Of a stretch of DNA of 64,000 bases, positions 18,017 to 26,995 are shown piece after piece. Origin of the DNA: Azotobacter vinelandii (GTDB taxonomy: Bacteria; Pseudomonadota; Gammaproteobacteria; Pseudomonadales; Pseudomonadaceae); NCBI RefSeq assembly GCF_001571105.1, contig NZ_BCTD01000002.1; one strand, written 5' to 3'. Positions within the stretch are counted from its first letter, which is position 1, and each line of letters opens with the position of its first letter. Below the pieces are notes generated by a model that had not been told where the DNA came from, did not search any database, and was given only the letters and a program-made list of their open reading frames with translations. Both the position numbers and the translations under genes were made by a program.

Positions 18017-18778
18017 TCAGGAGGCCGTCGCCTCCAGCTCGGTGCAGCGCCGGGCGTAGGCTTCGGCGATGTCGGCGACTTCCGCGACGGCGGCCCGACG
18101 CAGTTCGTCGCAGGCCTTGCGCAGGAATTTCAGATGACCGAGGGCGAGGGCTTCGCACAGCCAGTGGCGGGCCTCGTCCCAGCGGTCCAGGCCCATCAGT
18201 ACCGTCGCGTAGCTGAACTGGCCGCGGAAATCGCCGGCCTCGGCGGAGCGCCGGTAGCATTCGAAGGCGGCCTGCGGGTCGGCGCGGACCACCCGGCCTT
18301 CCTCGTAGTAGCGCCCGACCAGATTCATCGATTTGGCGTGCCCCTGCGCGGCGGCGCGTCGATACCAGGCGAAGGCCTGCTCTTCGTCGCGCTCGACCCC
18401 GCGGCCGGTGGCGAGCAGGTTGGCGTAGTTGTACATGCCCCAGTCGAGGCCGCGCACGGCCGCCTCGTGGTAATGCCGGGCGGCGGCGGCTTCGTCGACG
18501 GGGCCGCCCCAGCCCAGTTCGCAGCAGCGCCCCAGCATGTTGCCGGCCATGGCGTGCCCTTTGCGGGCGGCGATCGCGAACCAGTCGCGGGCCAGCACCG
18601 CGTCGGGCTGGATGCCGAGGCCATCGAGCAGGATCTGGCCGAGCAGGGCCTGGGCCTCCGGTTCGCCGGCGCCCGCCGCGGCGAGAATCCAGCGCGCCGC
18701 CTGGCGCGGATCGTCGGCCAGGCTGCGGCCCAGCCGTTCGAGGTCGGGGGTTTCGGTGCGGCGGAGGATGAAGCTCAT
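18017..18778 (-). CDS. Sel1-like repeat (TPR) protein
   Basis: 253 residues. At least five Sel1-type helical repeats are visible between about 35 and 225 (for example EAQALLGQILLDGLGI, AMAGNMLGRCCELGWGGP, GMYNYANLLATGRGVERDEEQAFAWYRRAAAQGH, SMNLVGRYYEEGR). No signal peptide is seen. Such repeats mediate protein contacts; the specific partner is unknown. It starts 10 bp after the piuC stop, so it is co-transcribed with that hydroxylase, as in P. aeruginosa (PA4515-PA4516 arrangement, from memory). Confidence 0.9.
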   Translation of the reverse strand: MSFILRRTETPDLERLGRSLADDPRQAARWILAAAGAGEPEAQALLGQILLDGLGIQPDAVLARDWFAIAARKGHAMAGNMLGRCCELGWGGPVDEAAAARHYHEAAVRGLDWGMYNYANLLATGRGVERDEEQAFAWYRRAAAQGHAKSMNLVGRYYEEGRVVRADPQAAFECYRRSAEAGDFRGQFSYATVLMGLDRWDEARHWLCEALALGHLKFLRKACDELRRAAVAEVADIAEAYARRCTELEATAS

Positions 18779-18788
18779 GGCCGTTCGC

Positions 18789-19469
18789 TCACACTTCGCC
18801 CCAGCGGCGCAGCAGGTTGTGGTAGTTGCCGGTCAACTGGACCAGCGCCGGGTGATCCGGCACGTCGCGCGACAGGCTCTGGATCGCCTGGTCCATCTCG
18901 TACAGCAGGCTGCGCTGGGAGTCCTCGCGGACCAGGCTCTGCGTCCAGAAGAAGGAAGCGTAGCGCGCACCGCGGCTGACCGGCGTGACCTGGTGGATGC
19001 TGGTGGCCGGGTAGAGCACCAGATCGCCGGCCGGCAACTTGAGCCGCTGCGAGCCGTAGGTGTCCTGGATCACCAGCTCGCCGCCGTCGTATTCGTCCGG
19101 ATCGCTGAAGAACAGGGTGGAGGAGAGGTCGGTGCGTACCCGTTCGGCGGAGCCGCGTACCTGGCGCACGGCGTTGTCGATGTGGAAGCCGAAGGTGCCG
19201 CCGTCGGTATAGCAGTTGAACAGCGGCGGGTAGACCTTGTGCGGCAGCGCGGCGGACATGAATTGCGGGTTCTGCCACAGGCGTTCGAGCATGGCGCTGG
19301 CGATCTCCCGCGCCAGCGGGTCGTCCTCGGCGAGCTGCAGGTTGTGCTTGGTGCGCGCCGACTGATAGCCCGCGGTCACCTTGCCGTCGAGCCATTGCGC
19401 CTGCTCCAGTGCCTGGCGAATGCGCCGGACCTCGTCGCGGGAAAACACCCCCGGTATGTGTAGCAGCAT
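18789..19469 (-). CDS. piuC: PKHD-type Fe(II)/2-oxoglutarate hydroxylase PiuC (copy 2)
   Basis: 226 residues, the same length as the copy at 11997-12677 and clearly paralogous (DEYDGGELVIQDTYGSQRLKLPAGDL against the matching segment). Iron ligands His96, Asp98 (FHID) and His159 (SIHQVTP) are present. It is divergent from piuA across a 177-bp region with two Fur-like palindromes, and is followed by the Sel1-repeat gene. This arrangement identifies it as the canonical piuC; the other copy is then the extra one. The biochemical substrate is unknown. Confidence 0.93.
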   Translation of the reverse strand: MLLHIPGVFSRDEVRRIRQALEQAQWLDGKVTAGYQSARTKHNLQLAEDDPLAREIASAMLERLWQNPQFMSAALPHKVYPPLFNCYTDGGTFGFHIDNAVRQVRGSAERVRTDLSSTLFFSDPDEYDGGELVIQDTYGSQRLKLPAGDLVLYPATSIHQVTPVSRGARYASFFWTQSLVREDSQRSLLYEMDQAIQSLSRDVPDHPALVQLTGNYHNLLRRWGEV

Positions 19470-19496
19470 GCTGGCTGGCCCCTGTTAATCGAGAAT

Positions 19497-19512
19497 ATAT
19501 CTCAAATGATAT
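19497..19512 (-). promoter_or_regulatory. Possible Fur box upstream of piuC
   Basis: ATATC / GATAT perfect arms around a six-base centre, 28 bases upstream of the piuC start. It reads ATATCATTTGAGATAT on the coding strand, close to Fur-type sites. Iron repression is inferred. Confidence 0.6.
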
Positions 19513-19590
19513 TTTTTTCTATTTTCCGGGTAAATGGTACGAAAGGTAAAGATTGAAAATTCGGTGCATTTGAAAATTGTATCTATTGAT

Positions 19591-19609
19591 TTCGAGAATT
19601 GTTCTCGAA
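19591..19609 (+). promoter_or_regulatory. Fur box upstream of piuA
   Basis: TTCGAGAATTGTTCTCGAA is a perfect 19-bp palindrome, the length of a Fur operator, 37 bases before the piuA ATG. Fur repression fits the receptor function. Confidence 0.75.
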
Positions 19610-19646
19610 TAGAGTGCGCGCCGTTCGTTCGCCAGGGGGAAACGAA

Positions 19647-21908
19647 ATGTCGCGTATCAATGAGCGCCCGGCCGCCACGCCGCGCGTGCTGGCTTCCGCG
19701 TTGGGAGTCATGACGGCCTTCAGCTCGATCGGCGGGCTGCGTGCCGAGGAAGTGTCGCAGAAGAAACCGACGGAAAAGGATGCCGAGAAGCAGGGCGTCG
19801 TGTCGATGGAGGCGGACAGCATCGTCGACGAGCGGGAGGGCGAGTACAAGGTCGAGTCGGCTTCGAAGAAGTTCACCGCGCCGCTGCGCGAGACGCCCAA
19901 GTCGGTCACCATCATTTCCAAGCAGGTCATCGAGGACACCGGCTCGCTGAGCCTGGTCGATGCCCTGCGCACCACCTCCGGCATCACCTTCGGCGCCGGC
20001 GAGGGCGGCAACCCGGCGGGCGACCGGCCGATCATCCGCGGCTTCAACGCCGAGAGCGACACTTTCATCGACGGCCTGCGCGACGTCGCCTCGCAGACCC
20101 GCGAGATCTTCAACATCGAGCAGATCGAGGTGAGCAAGGGGCCGGGCTCGGCCTATACCGGCGCCGGTTCCACCGGCGGCAGCGTGAACATGATCACCAA
20201 GACCGCCAAGCGCAACGATTTCCTCGATATCAGCCAGACTTTCGGTTCGGACCAGACCCGTCGTTCCACCCTGGACTTCAACCGGATGCTGAGTGACCAG
20301 ATCGGCTTTCGCCTGAACCTGATGAAGCACGACGCCAACGTCGCCGGCCGCGACGGGGTGGACGTCAGCCGCTGGGGCGTGGCGCCGACCATCACCTTCG
20401 GCTTCGACACCCCGACCCGCGCGACTTTCTCCTACTATCACGTGGAAGCCGACGATATGCCGGATTACGGCATTCCGCTGAGCCCGTCCGGTACCGGTTC
20501 GGTGCGCCGTCCGGTGGGTCACAAGGACGCCTTCTACGGTTTGAGCAGCCGCGACTTCCGGGAAAGCAGCACCGATTCGGGCACCTTCAGGATCGAGCAC
20601 GACCTCGCCGAGAACGTGACGATCTCCAACTCCTTCCGCCAGGTGCGCACCACCCTCGACTATATCGCCACCAACCCGAACGACTCCGCGGCCGGGAATA
20701 TCGAGCAGGGACTGGTGTGGCGCTCGCCGAAAAGCCGCAACTCCACTTCGGAAGGCTGGGTGAACCAGACCGATATCCGGGCGAAGTTCAAGACCGGCTT
20801 CATCGAGCACACCATGGTGGGCGGCATCGAGATCACCGACCAGGACGTGCACAACCGGCCCTACGCCTTCACCCAGGGAGCCGCTGGCCGGGTCTGTAGC
20901 TCGGCGCTGCTGGCCTCGGGCGACTGTACGACCCTGAACAACCCGACCTACAAGGATTCCTGGTCGGGGTATTACACCGACGGTCTGGCCTATACCGACA
21001 CCGATACCCAGACCAAGTCCGGCTACCTGTTCGACACCCTCAAGTTCAACGACCAATGGTCGCTGAACCTCGGCCTGCGCTACGACGACTTCGAAACCAA
21101 ATCCTCGGGCTATTCCACGGGTGGCCGTGGTACGTCCGCGGGCAATTTCAAATACGAGAACAACAACAACTTCTGGAGCCACCAGCTCGGCGTGGTCTAC
21201 AACCCGCTACCCAACGGCAGCATCTACGTGGCCTGGTCGACTTCGCGCAACCCGGTCGGCGAGACCTCCGGCGAAGGCAGCGACAGCATCGCAACCGCTA
21301 CCCAGGATCTCGAGCCGGAACGCAACCGCAACATCGAGCTGGGCACCAAGTGGGAGTTCTTCGACGGTCGCCTGGCGCTGGATTCGGCGATCTTCAAGAC
21401 CAAGAAGTCCAACGCACGGGTCACCGACCAGGATGGCCGGACGCAGAACATGGGCGAGGTCGAGATCAAGGGCTTCGAGCTGGGCGTCAGCGGGCGGCTC
21501 AGCCGCGAATGGCAGATCTTCGCCAACTACACTTACCTCGACAGCGAGATCGTCAACGGCGGTGTGGTCAACGGCGTCGACGGCGCCAACGACGGCAACG
21601 AGAACCCCAGCACGCCGGAGAACAGCTTCAGCTTCTGGAGTACCTACCAGTTGTTCCCCTTCCTGACCGTCGGCGGCGGCGCCAACTACGTGGACTCGCG
21701 CTACGGCGACGCTGCCAACACGGCCCTGGTGTCCAGCTACTGGCGCTACGACGCCATGGCCAACCTGAAGGTGAGCAAGAACCTCGACCTGCAGTTGAAC
21801 GTGCAGAACCTGACCGACAAGCGCTACTTCGACCAGATCTATCCGACCCACATGGCCCACGTGGCGCCGGGGCGCACCGTGCTGCTGGCCACCAACCTGC
21901 ACTTCTGA
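19647..21908 (+). CDS. piuA: TonB-dependent siderophore receptor PiuA
   Basis: 753 residues; the ATG at 19647 is chosen for the strong GGGGGA site and the signal sequence (cleavage near GLRAEE, about residue 34). The plug domain starts near residue 75 (TAPLRETPKSVTIISKQVIEDTG) with IIRGFNAES and IEQIEVSKGPGS. The barrel ends in LLATNLHF. The family imports ferric catecholate-type siderophores and related drug conjugates in P. aeruginosa. It is divergent from piuC, and piuB follows 208 bp downstream. A GC-rich 14-bp palindrome at 21935-21948 may help end the transcript. Confidence 0.93.
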   Translation: MSRINERPAATPRVLASALGVMTAFSSIGGLRAEEVSQKKPTEKDAEKQGVVSMEADSIVDEREGEYKVESASKKFTAPLRETPKSVTIISKQVIEDTGSLSLVDALRTTSGITFGAGEGGNPAGDRPIIRGFNAESDTFIDGLRDVASQTREIFNIEQIEVSKGPGSAYTGAGSTGGSVNMITKTAKRNDFLDISQTFGSDQTRRSTLDFNRMLSDQIGFRLNLMKHDANVAGRDGVDVSRWGVAPTITFGFDTPTRATFSYYHVEADDMPDYGIPLSPSGTGSVRRPVGHKDAFYGLSSRDFRESSTDSGTFRIEHDLAENVTISNSFRQVRTTLDYIATNPNDSAAGNIEQGLVWRSPKSRNSTSEGWVNQTDIRAKFKTGFIEHTMVGGIEITDQDVHNRPYAFTQGAAGRVCSSALLASGDCTTLNNPTYKDSWSGYYTDGLAYTDTDTQTKSGYLFDTLKFNDQWSLNLGLRYDDFETKSSGYSTGGRGTSAGNFKYENNNNFWSHQLGVVYNPLPNGSIYVAWSTSRNPVGETSGEGSDSIATATQDLEPERNRNIELGTKWEFFDGRLALDSAIFKTKKSNARVTDQDGRTQNMGEVEIKGFELGVSGRLSREWQIFANYTYLDSEIVNGGVVNGVDGANDGNENPSTPENSFSFWSTYQLFPFLTVGGGANYVDSRYGDAANTALVSSYWRYDAMANLKVSKNLDLQLNVQNLTDKRYFDQIYPTHMAHVAPGRTVLLATNLHF

Positions 21909-22116
21909 TGAGCAGGCTGCGAAGCTGCCGGAGGCCGCCCGCGGGCGGTCTTCGCGCATCTGGTCGGCATACCGGGTAAAGGCTGAGTAAAGCCGGTTTG
22001 TTGCAAAAAGCTCTCGAATAGAATCCTCTCACACTGCCGTGACGGCAGGCATGACGGGCGAGCGCATTTCGATTCCAGGCGTGTCGCCAGGGGTGATACC
22101 GATCGGGTGACATCAG

Positions 22117-24468
22117 GTGTTGAAGAAGATTCTTTTCCAGTTGCACTGGCTGTTCGGCATCACTGCCGGGCTGGTGCTGGCGGTCATGGGGGTGAGCGGC
22201 GCGAGCCTGTCCTACCAGGACGAGTTGCTGCGTTTTCTCAATCCGGGGGTGATGACCGTCGAGGTGCCGCAGGACGCCCGGGCGCTGACTCCGGACGAAT
22301 TGCTCGCCAGCCTGCGCGGGCAACTGGGGCAGCGCCGGGTGCTCGGGCTGACCCTGTCGAGCGCGCCGGAGGATGCCGCCCGGGTGAGCGTCGACGGCGC
22401 CGCTCCGCGCGGCGAGACCCTCTACGCCGATCCCTACAGCGGCGACCTGCTCGGCGCGGCGCGGGGACTGGATTTCTTCCGTTTCATGATGCAGGTGCAT
22501 CGCTGGCTGGCCATCGGCGACACCGGCAAGGCGATCACCGGCGCCTCGACCCTGATCCTGGTGTTCCTCTGCCTGTCCGGCCTCTACCTGCGCTGGCCGC
22601 GCCAGGCCGGCGACTGGCGCGCCTGGCTGGTCCTCGACTGGTCGCGCCAGGGGCGCGGTTTTTTCTGGGGCCTGCATGCGGTGGCCGGTACCTGGGTGCT
22701 GCTGCTTTATATGCTGGCCGCGCTGACCGGCCTGAACTGGTCCTACGATTGGTATCGCCAGGGCCTCTTCGCCCTGGCCGGCGAAACCGCCGCGCAGCAC
22801 GGCGGACGCCGCGCTCCGCCTCCGGGAGGCGGGCAGGACGGGGCGGCGGCGCCGGCGATCGACCTCGATCCCTTGTTCCAGGCTTTTCGCCGCGAGGTGG
22901 GGGATACCTACCGGCAGGTCAACCTGACGCTGCCCGAGCGTCCCGGCCAGCCGCTGCAGATCACCTATGTCGCGTCCGGCGCCGACCATTCCCGGGCGAC
23001 CGACCGGCTGAGCCTCGACATCGCCAGCGGCATGCCGCTCGAGCATGAACGCTACGCGGACAAGAGCCTGCCCCGGCGCCTGCTCGCCAGCCTCTACCCA
23101 CTGCATACCGGCGAGTATTTCGGCCATCCCGGGCGCGTGCTGATGATGCTCGCCAGCCTGGGCATGCCGTTGTTTTTCGTCACCGGCTGGCAGCTCTATC
23201 TCGATCGCCGGCGCAGCCGCCGCGCCGCTCGCGAGGCGCAACGGGCCCTGGCGCTGTCGGTCGAGGGCCAGCCGTGGCTGATCGGCTTCGCCAGCCAGAA
23301 CGGTTTCGCCGAACGCCTGGCCTGGCAGGCCGCCGGCCAGTTGCAGGCGGCTGGCGCCGCGGTGCAGGTGCGTTCGCTGGCGCAGCTCGACGAGAGCGAC
23401 CTGCGCGGTGCCGAGCGCGTACTGTTCGTGGTCAGCACCTTCGGCGACGGCGAGGCGCCGGACAGCGCCCGTGGCTTCGCGCGCCGGGTGCTCGGCAGCG
23501 ACTGCGAACTGAGCCACCTGCAGTACGCCCTGCTCGGGCTCGGCGACCGCCAGTACCCGCATTTCTGCGCCTTCGCCCGGCGTCTCGAGCAGTGGTTGAA
23601 AAAGCAGGGGGCCCGGGCGCTGTTCGCTCCGGTGGAGGTGGATGGCGACGACGGTGCGGCCCTGCAGACCTGGCGCGAGCAACTCGGCCGGCTGGTCGGC
23701 GGCGGCTCGCCGGCGGCGCAGGAGGAGCGCTTCGACGAATGGATGCTGCTGGCCCGCGAGTGCCTCAACCCAGGCAGCACGGCCGAACCGGTCTGGCGCC
23801 TGGTTTTCCAGGTGCCGGACGGGCAGCACTGGGAGGCCGGCGACCTGGTGGAGATCCGTCCACCGCAGGATGCGCTGCCGCGCTGCTATTCGGTCGCCTC
23901 GCTGGAAGAGGATGGTGTGCTGGAGCTGCTGGTGCGCCGGCAGCGGCGTCCCGACGGTACGCCGGGGCTGTGCTCCGGCTGGCTGTGCGAGCTGGCGCCG
24001 GGGGCCCGCGTGCCGATGCGTCTGCGCTCCAACGGCGGCTTCCGCCTGCCGGCGGACGACCGGCCGCTGCTGCTGATCGGCAACGGCGCCGGTCTGGCCG
24101 GGCTGCGCGGCCTGTTGCGCGAGCGCGTCCGGCGTGGCCAGAGCCGCAACTGGCTGATCTTCGGCGAACGCAGCGAGGCCCATGATTTCCTCTGTCGCGA
24201 CGAGTTGCTGGCCTGGCAGACGGCGGGGCGGCTGGCCCGCCTCGACCTGGCCTTTTCCACCGACGCGGGAAGCAAGGTCTACGTGCAGGATCGCCTGCGC
24301 GACGCCGCCGACGTCCTGCGCGGCTGGCTGGCCGAGGGGGCCGTCATCTACCTGTGCGGCAGTCGTGGCATGGCTTCCGGGGTCGAGGCGGTGCTCATCG
24401 AGCTGCTCGGCAGCGCCGCGGTCGAGCGCCTGCGCGACGAGGGACGCTTTCGCCGCGATCTCTTCTGA
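22117..24468 (+). CDS. piuB: PepSY-flavodoxin-reductase fusion, PiuB-type ferric reductase
   Basis: 783 residues from GTG at 22117 (a TTG follows directly; either may start). The N-terminal half has four membrane helices and two PepSY modules (LFQLHWLFGITAGLVLAVMG at 7-26; VHRWLAIGDTGKAITG; LHAVAGTWVLLLYMLAAL; LYPLHTGEYFG). Residues about 385-520 form a flavodoxin domain (FGDGEAPDSA, LGLGDRQYPHFCAFA). Residues about 560-783 form an FAD/NAD(P)H reductase (CYSVASL, LLLIGNGAGLAGLRGLL, ending GRFRRDLF). It probably passes electrons from NAD(P)H through the inner membrane to release iron from siderophores; inferred from family and from its position after piuA. Confidence 0.9.
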   Translation: MLKKILFQLHWLFGITAGLVLAVMGVSGASLSYQDELLRFLNPGVMTVEVPQDARALTPDELLASLRGQLGQRRVLGLTLSSAPEDAARVSVDGAAPRGETLYADPYSGDLLGAARGLDFFRFMMQVHRWLAIGDTGKAITGASTLILVFLCLSGLYLRWPRQAGDWRAWLVLDWSRQGRGFFWGLHAVAGTWVLLLYMLAALTGLNWSYDWYRQGLFALAGETAAQHGGRRAPPPGGGQDGAAAPAIDLDPLFQAFRREVGDTYRQVNLTLPERPGQPLQITYVASGADHSRATDRLSLDIASGMPLEHERYADKSLPRRLLASLYPLHTGEYFGHPGRVLMMLASLGMPLFFVTGWQLYLDRRRSRRAAREAQRALALSVEGQPWLIGFASQNGFAERLAWQAAGQLQAAGAAVQVRSLAQLDESDLRGAERVLFVVSTFGDGEAPDSARGFARRVLGSDCELSHLQYALLGLGDRQYPHFCAFARRLEQWLKKQGARALFAPVEVDGDDGAALQTWREQLGRLVGGGSPAAQEERFDEWMLLARECLNPGSTAEPVWRLVFQVPDGQHWEAGDLVEIRPPQDALPRCYSVASLEEDGVLELLVRRQRRPDGTPGLCSGWLCELAPGARVPMRLRSNGGFRLPADDRPLLLIGNGAGLAGLRGLLRERVRRGQSRNWLIFGERSEAHDFLCRDELLAWQTAGRLARLDLAFSTDAGSKVYVQDRLRDAADVLRGWLAEGAVIYLCGSRGMASGVEAVLIELLGSAAVERLRDEGRFRRDLF

Positions 24469-24536
24469 AATCGTTGCGGGAGGCGCATTTCCTTCGCAAG
24501 CTTGCGATGGACCGGCGGAGGCTCCAAGCTAGCGCG

Positions 24537-25289
24537 ATGAAAACCGCTCCCCGCATCCTTCTCAACTGCGACATGGGCGAGAGCTTCGGCGCCTGGAAAA
24601 TGGGCAACGACGCGCTCGCCATGCCGCTGATCGACCAGGCCAACCTGGCCTGCGGCTTCCATGCCGCCGACCCCCTGACCATGCAACGCAGCGTGGCCCT
24701 GGCGGTGCGCCACGGGGCGAGCATCGGCGCGCACCCGGCCTACCCGGACCTGGCCGGCTTCGGTCGCCGCCACCTGGACTGCTCGCCCGACGAGGTGCGC
24801 GCCCTGGTGCTCTATCAGCTCGGCGCGCTCGACGCCTTCTGCCGCGCCGCCGGCACCCGCGTCGACTACGTCAAGCCGCATGGCGCGCTGTACAACGATC
24901 TGGTGCTCGACGACGAACTGCTCGGCGCCGTGCTGGAGGCCTGCGCGGCCTTCCGTCCGGGTCTGCCGCTGATGGTCCTGGCGCTGGCCGACAACGCCCG
25001 CGAGCGGCGGCTCGCCGAGGCCGCCGGGGTGCCGCTGCTGTTCGAGGCCTTCGCCGACCGCGCCTACCTGTCCGACGGCCGGCTGGCGCCGCGCCGCCTG
25101 GACGGAGCGCTGCACACGGACCCCGAGCGCATCCTCGTCCAGGCCTTGGCCATCGCCCGCGGCGAGCCTTTCCCGGACCTCGACGGCAAGCCGCTGCGCC
25201 TGCGCGCCGACAGCCTCTGCGTGCACGGCGACAACGCCGAGTCGCTGGCCGTGCTGCGCCGCCTGCGCGCGGCGCTCGACGCTCTCTGA
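24537..25289 (+). CDS. pxpA: 5-oxoprolinase subunit A (LamB/YcsF family)
   Basis: 250 residues. LNCDMGESFGAWKMGND at the N-terminus, the CGFHAADP motif and the VKPHGALYN metal-site motif identify the LamB/YcsF fold. With PxpB and PxpC it performs ATP-dependent cleavage of 5-oxoproline (pyroglutamate) to glutamate in the cytosol. GGAGG lies about 15 bases upstream of the ATG, a longish spacing. Its stop overlaps the pxpB start. Confidence 0.93.
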   Translation: MKTAPRILLNCDMGESFGAWKMGNDALAMPLIDQANLACGFHAADPLTMQRSVALAVRHGASIGAHPAYPDLAGFGRRHLDCSPDEVRALVLYQLGALDAFCRAAGTRVDYVKPHGALYNDLVLDDELLGAVLEACAAFRPGLPLMVLALADNARERRLAEAAGVPLLFEAFADRAYLSDGRLAPRRLDGALHTDPERILVQALAIARGEPFPDLDGKPLRLRADSLCVHGDNAESLAVLRRLRAALDAL

Positions 25290-25963
25290 TGCGCCTCGAA
25301 CCCGCCGGCCCCGAAGCCCTGCTGCTGGTCCTGGCCGACCAGCCGGACGCCGGCCTGCCGCTGCGCATCGCCGCCCTGGCCGATCTGATCCAGCTCGAAC
25401 TGGGGCCGTTGGTCGTCGATCTGGTGCCCGGTTGGACCACCCTGCTGCTGCATTACGATCTGCTGCGGACCGATCATCTGCAGCTCAGCAGGCGCCTGTT
25501 GCCCCTGCTCGAGGACTGGTGCGTGCAGGCGCAGCCTTCCCGCAGCGGGCATCTGCACGAGATCCCCGTCTGGTATGCCGGCGAGGACCTGGCCGAGGTG
25601 GCCCGCGCCTGCGCCCTGAGCGAGGCCGAGCTGATCGCCCTGCACAGCGGCGTGGAGTACCGGGTCGGCGCCATCGGCTTCGCCCCGGGCTTCGCCTACC
25701 TCGGCGAACTGGACGCGCGCCTGTCCCTGCCGCGCCGGCGCACGCCGCGCACCCGGGTACCGGGCGGCTCGCTGGCCATCGCCGAGCGGCAGACGGCGAT
25801 CTATCCCCAGACTTCGCCGGGGGGCTGGCACCTGATCGGGCGTTGTCCGTGGCGCCTGTTCGACGCCCAGGCCGAGCCGCCCTGCGCGCTGGCGGTGGGC
25901 GACCGGGTGCGTTTCCTGGCCATCGACGAAGCGGCCTTTCGCGCCGAGGGCGGTGCGCCGTGA
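25289..25963 (+). CDS. pxpB: 5-oxoprolinase subunit B (KipI/AHS1 family)
   Basis: 224 residues; the start overlaps the pxpA stop (TGATG). The allophanate-hydrolase subunit 1 signature is visible (IPVWYAGEDLAEVARACALS; GVEYRVGAIGFAPGFAYLGELD; TRVPGGSLAIAERQTAIYP; SPGGWHLIGRCPWRLFD). It acts as a complex with PxpC and PxpA. The family includes KipI, a kinase inhibitor in Bacillus, but the pxpABC context fixes the oxoprolinase role. Confidence 0.93.
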   Translation: MRLEPAGPEALLLVLADQPDAGLPLRIAALADLIQLELGPLVVDLVPGWTTLLLHYDLLRTDHLQLSRRLLPLLEDWCVQAQPSRSGHLHEIPVWYAGEDLAEVARACALSEAELIALHSGVEYRVGAIGFAPGFAYLGELDARLSLPRRRTPRTRVPGGSLAIAERQTAIYPQTSPGGWHLIGRCPWRLFDAQAEPPCALAVGDRVRFLAIDEAAFRAEGGAP

Positions 25964-26880
25964 CGGGCCTCGCGGTGATTCGCCCCGGGCCGTTCAGCCT
26001 GTTGCAGGATGCCGGCCGGCTGGGCTGGCAGCACCTCGGCGTGTCTCCCGCGGGCCCTCTGGACATCCAGGCGGCGGCCTGGGCGAACCGACTGCTGGAC
26101 AATCCCCGGGGCACGCCGCTGGTGGAAATCGCCCTGGGCGGCATGGAGCTGGAAAGCGCGCTCGACACTTGGGTGGCGCTCTGCGGCGCCGAACTGGATA
26201 TCCGCCTGGACGGCGCGCCACGGCCGAACTGGTCGCGCTTCGCCCTGCGCGCCGGGCAGCGTCTGAGCCTCGGTTTCGCGCGCAGCGGCCAGCGTGCCTA
26301 CCTGGCGGTGGCGGGAGGCTTTCGCGCCGCTCCCGTGCTGGGCAGCGTGGCGACCCAGGAGCGCGAGGGGCTCGGCGGCCTGCACGGCGACGGCCGGCCG
26401 CTGTGCGCCGGGGACTTCCTGCCCTGCGTGCCGGCCGTCCTGCCCGGCGCCGCCAGCGTGCCCTGGCGCTTCGTGCCGGACTACCGGGCCGAGCCCTGCC
26501 TGCGGGTGATGCTCGGCGGCGATGCCGGGGATTTCAGCGTGGCCGATCGCCAGCGTTTCTTCGCCCGGCCCTGGCGCCTCAGTCCGCAGTCCGACCGCAT
26601 GGGGACGCGCCTTTCCGGCGAGCCCCTGCGGGCACCGGTCAGGCAGTGGTCGCTGGGGGTGACCGCGGGCGCCATCCAGGTGCCGCCGGACGGCCAGCCG
26701 ATCGTGCTGATGGCCGACCGACAGACCATGGGCGGCTATCCCATCCTCGGTTGGGTGCATCCGCTGGACCTGGGCTTGCTGGCGCAGTGCCCGGCGCACC
26801 GGGAGGTGCGTTTCGAGCGGGTGAAGCTGGGGGGGATGCAGGAGGATATTCGGGAGTTCTATCGGTTCTTCGGACGCTGA
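25960..26880 (+). CDS. pxpC: 5-oxoprolinase subunit C (KipA/AHS2 family)
   Basis: 306 residues from a GTG that overlaps the pxpB stop by four bases. Biotin-dependent carboxyltransferase/AHS2 signatures are present: GPFSLLQDAGRLGWQHLGVSPAGPLD at the start, ANRLLDNP, YLAVAGGFRA, SPQSDRMGTRLSG and QTMGGYPILGWV. It completes the pxpABC operon. Confidence 0.93.
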   Translation: MTGLAVIRPGPFSLLQDAGRLGWQHLGVSPAGPLDIQAAAWANRLLDNPRGTPLVEIALGGMELESALDTWVALCGAELDIRLDGAPRPNWSRFALRAGQRLSLGFARSGQRAYLAVAGGFRAAPVLGSVATQEREGLGGLHGDGRPLCAGDFLPCVPAVLPGAASVPWRFVPDYRAEPCLRVMLGGDAGDFSVADRQRFFARPWRLSPQSDRMGTRLSGEPLRAPVRQWSLGVTAGAIQVPPDGQPIVLMADRQTMGGYPILGWVHPLDLGLLAQCPAHREVRFERVKLGGMQEDIREFYRFFGR

Positions 26881-26966
26881 GCGCTTGCCGGTTTTCGTGG
26901 CCTCACTTTCGCGAGGAAAGCGCGATGTCATGAGCGCGGAAAATGGGCCGGCCCCCCCGGCATACC

Positions 26967-26995
26967 GGCGGGTTACGCTGCGCCAACCCGCCCTA
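26967..26995. repeat. REP-like hairpin that supplies the dppF stop codon
   Basis: Perfect 8-bp arms (26967-26974 GGCGGGTT with 26985-26992 AACCCGCC). On the minus strand the element begins TAGGGCGGGTT, and that TAG is the dppF stop. It belongs to the dispersed GTAGGGCGGGTT-type repeats of pseudomonads. It also separates the convergent pxpC and dppF genes and may act as a transcription end. Confidence 0.75.

Noticed and set aside
21990..22030. Fur box directly upstream of piuB (CTCTCGAATAGAATCC)
   Set aside because: Only one half-site resembles the motif; no dyad.
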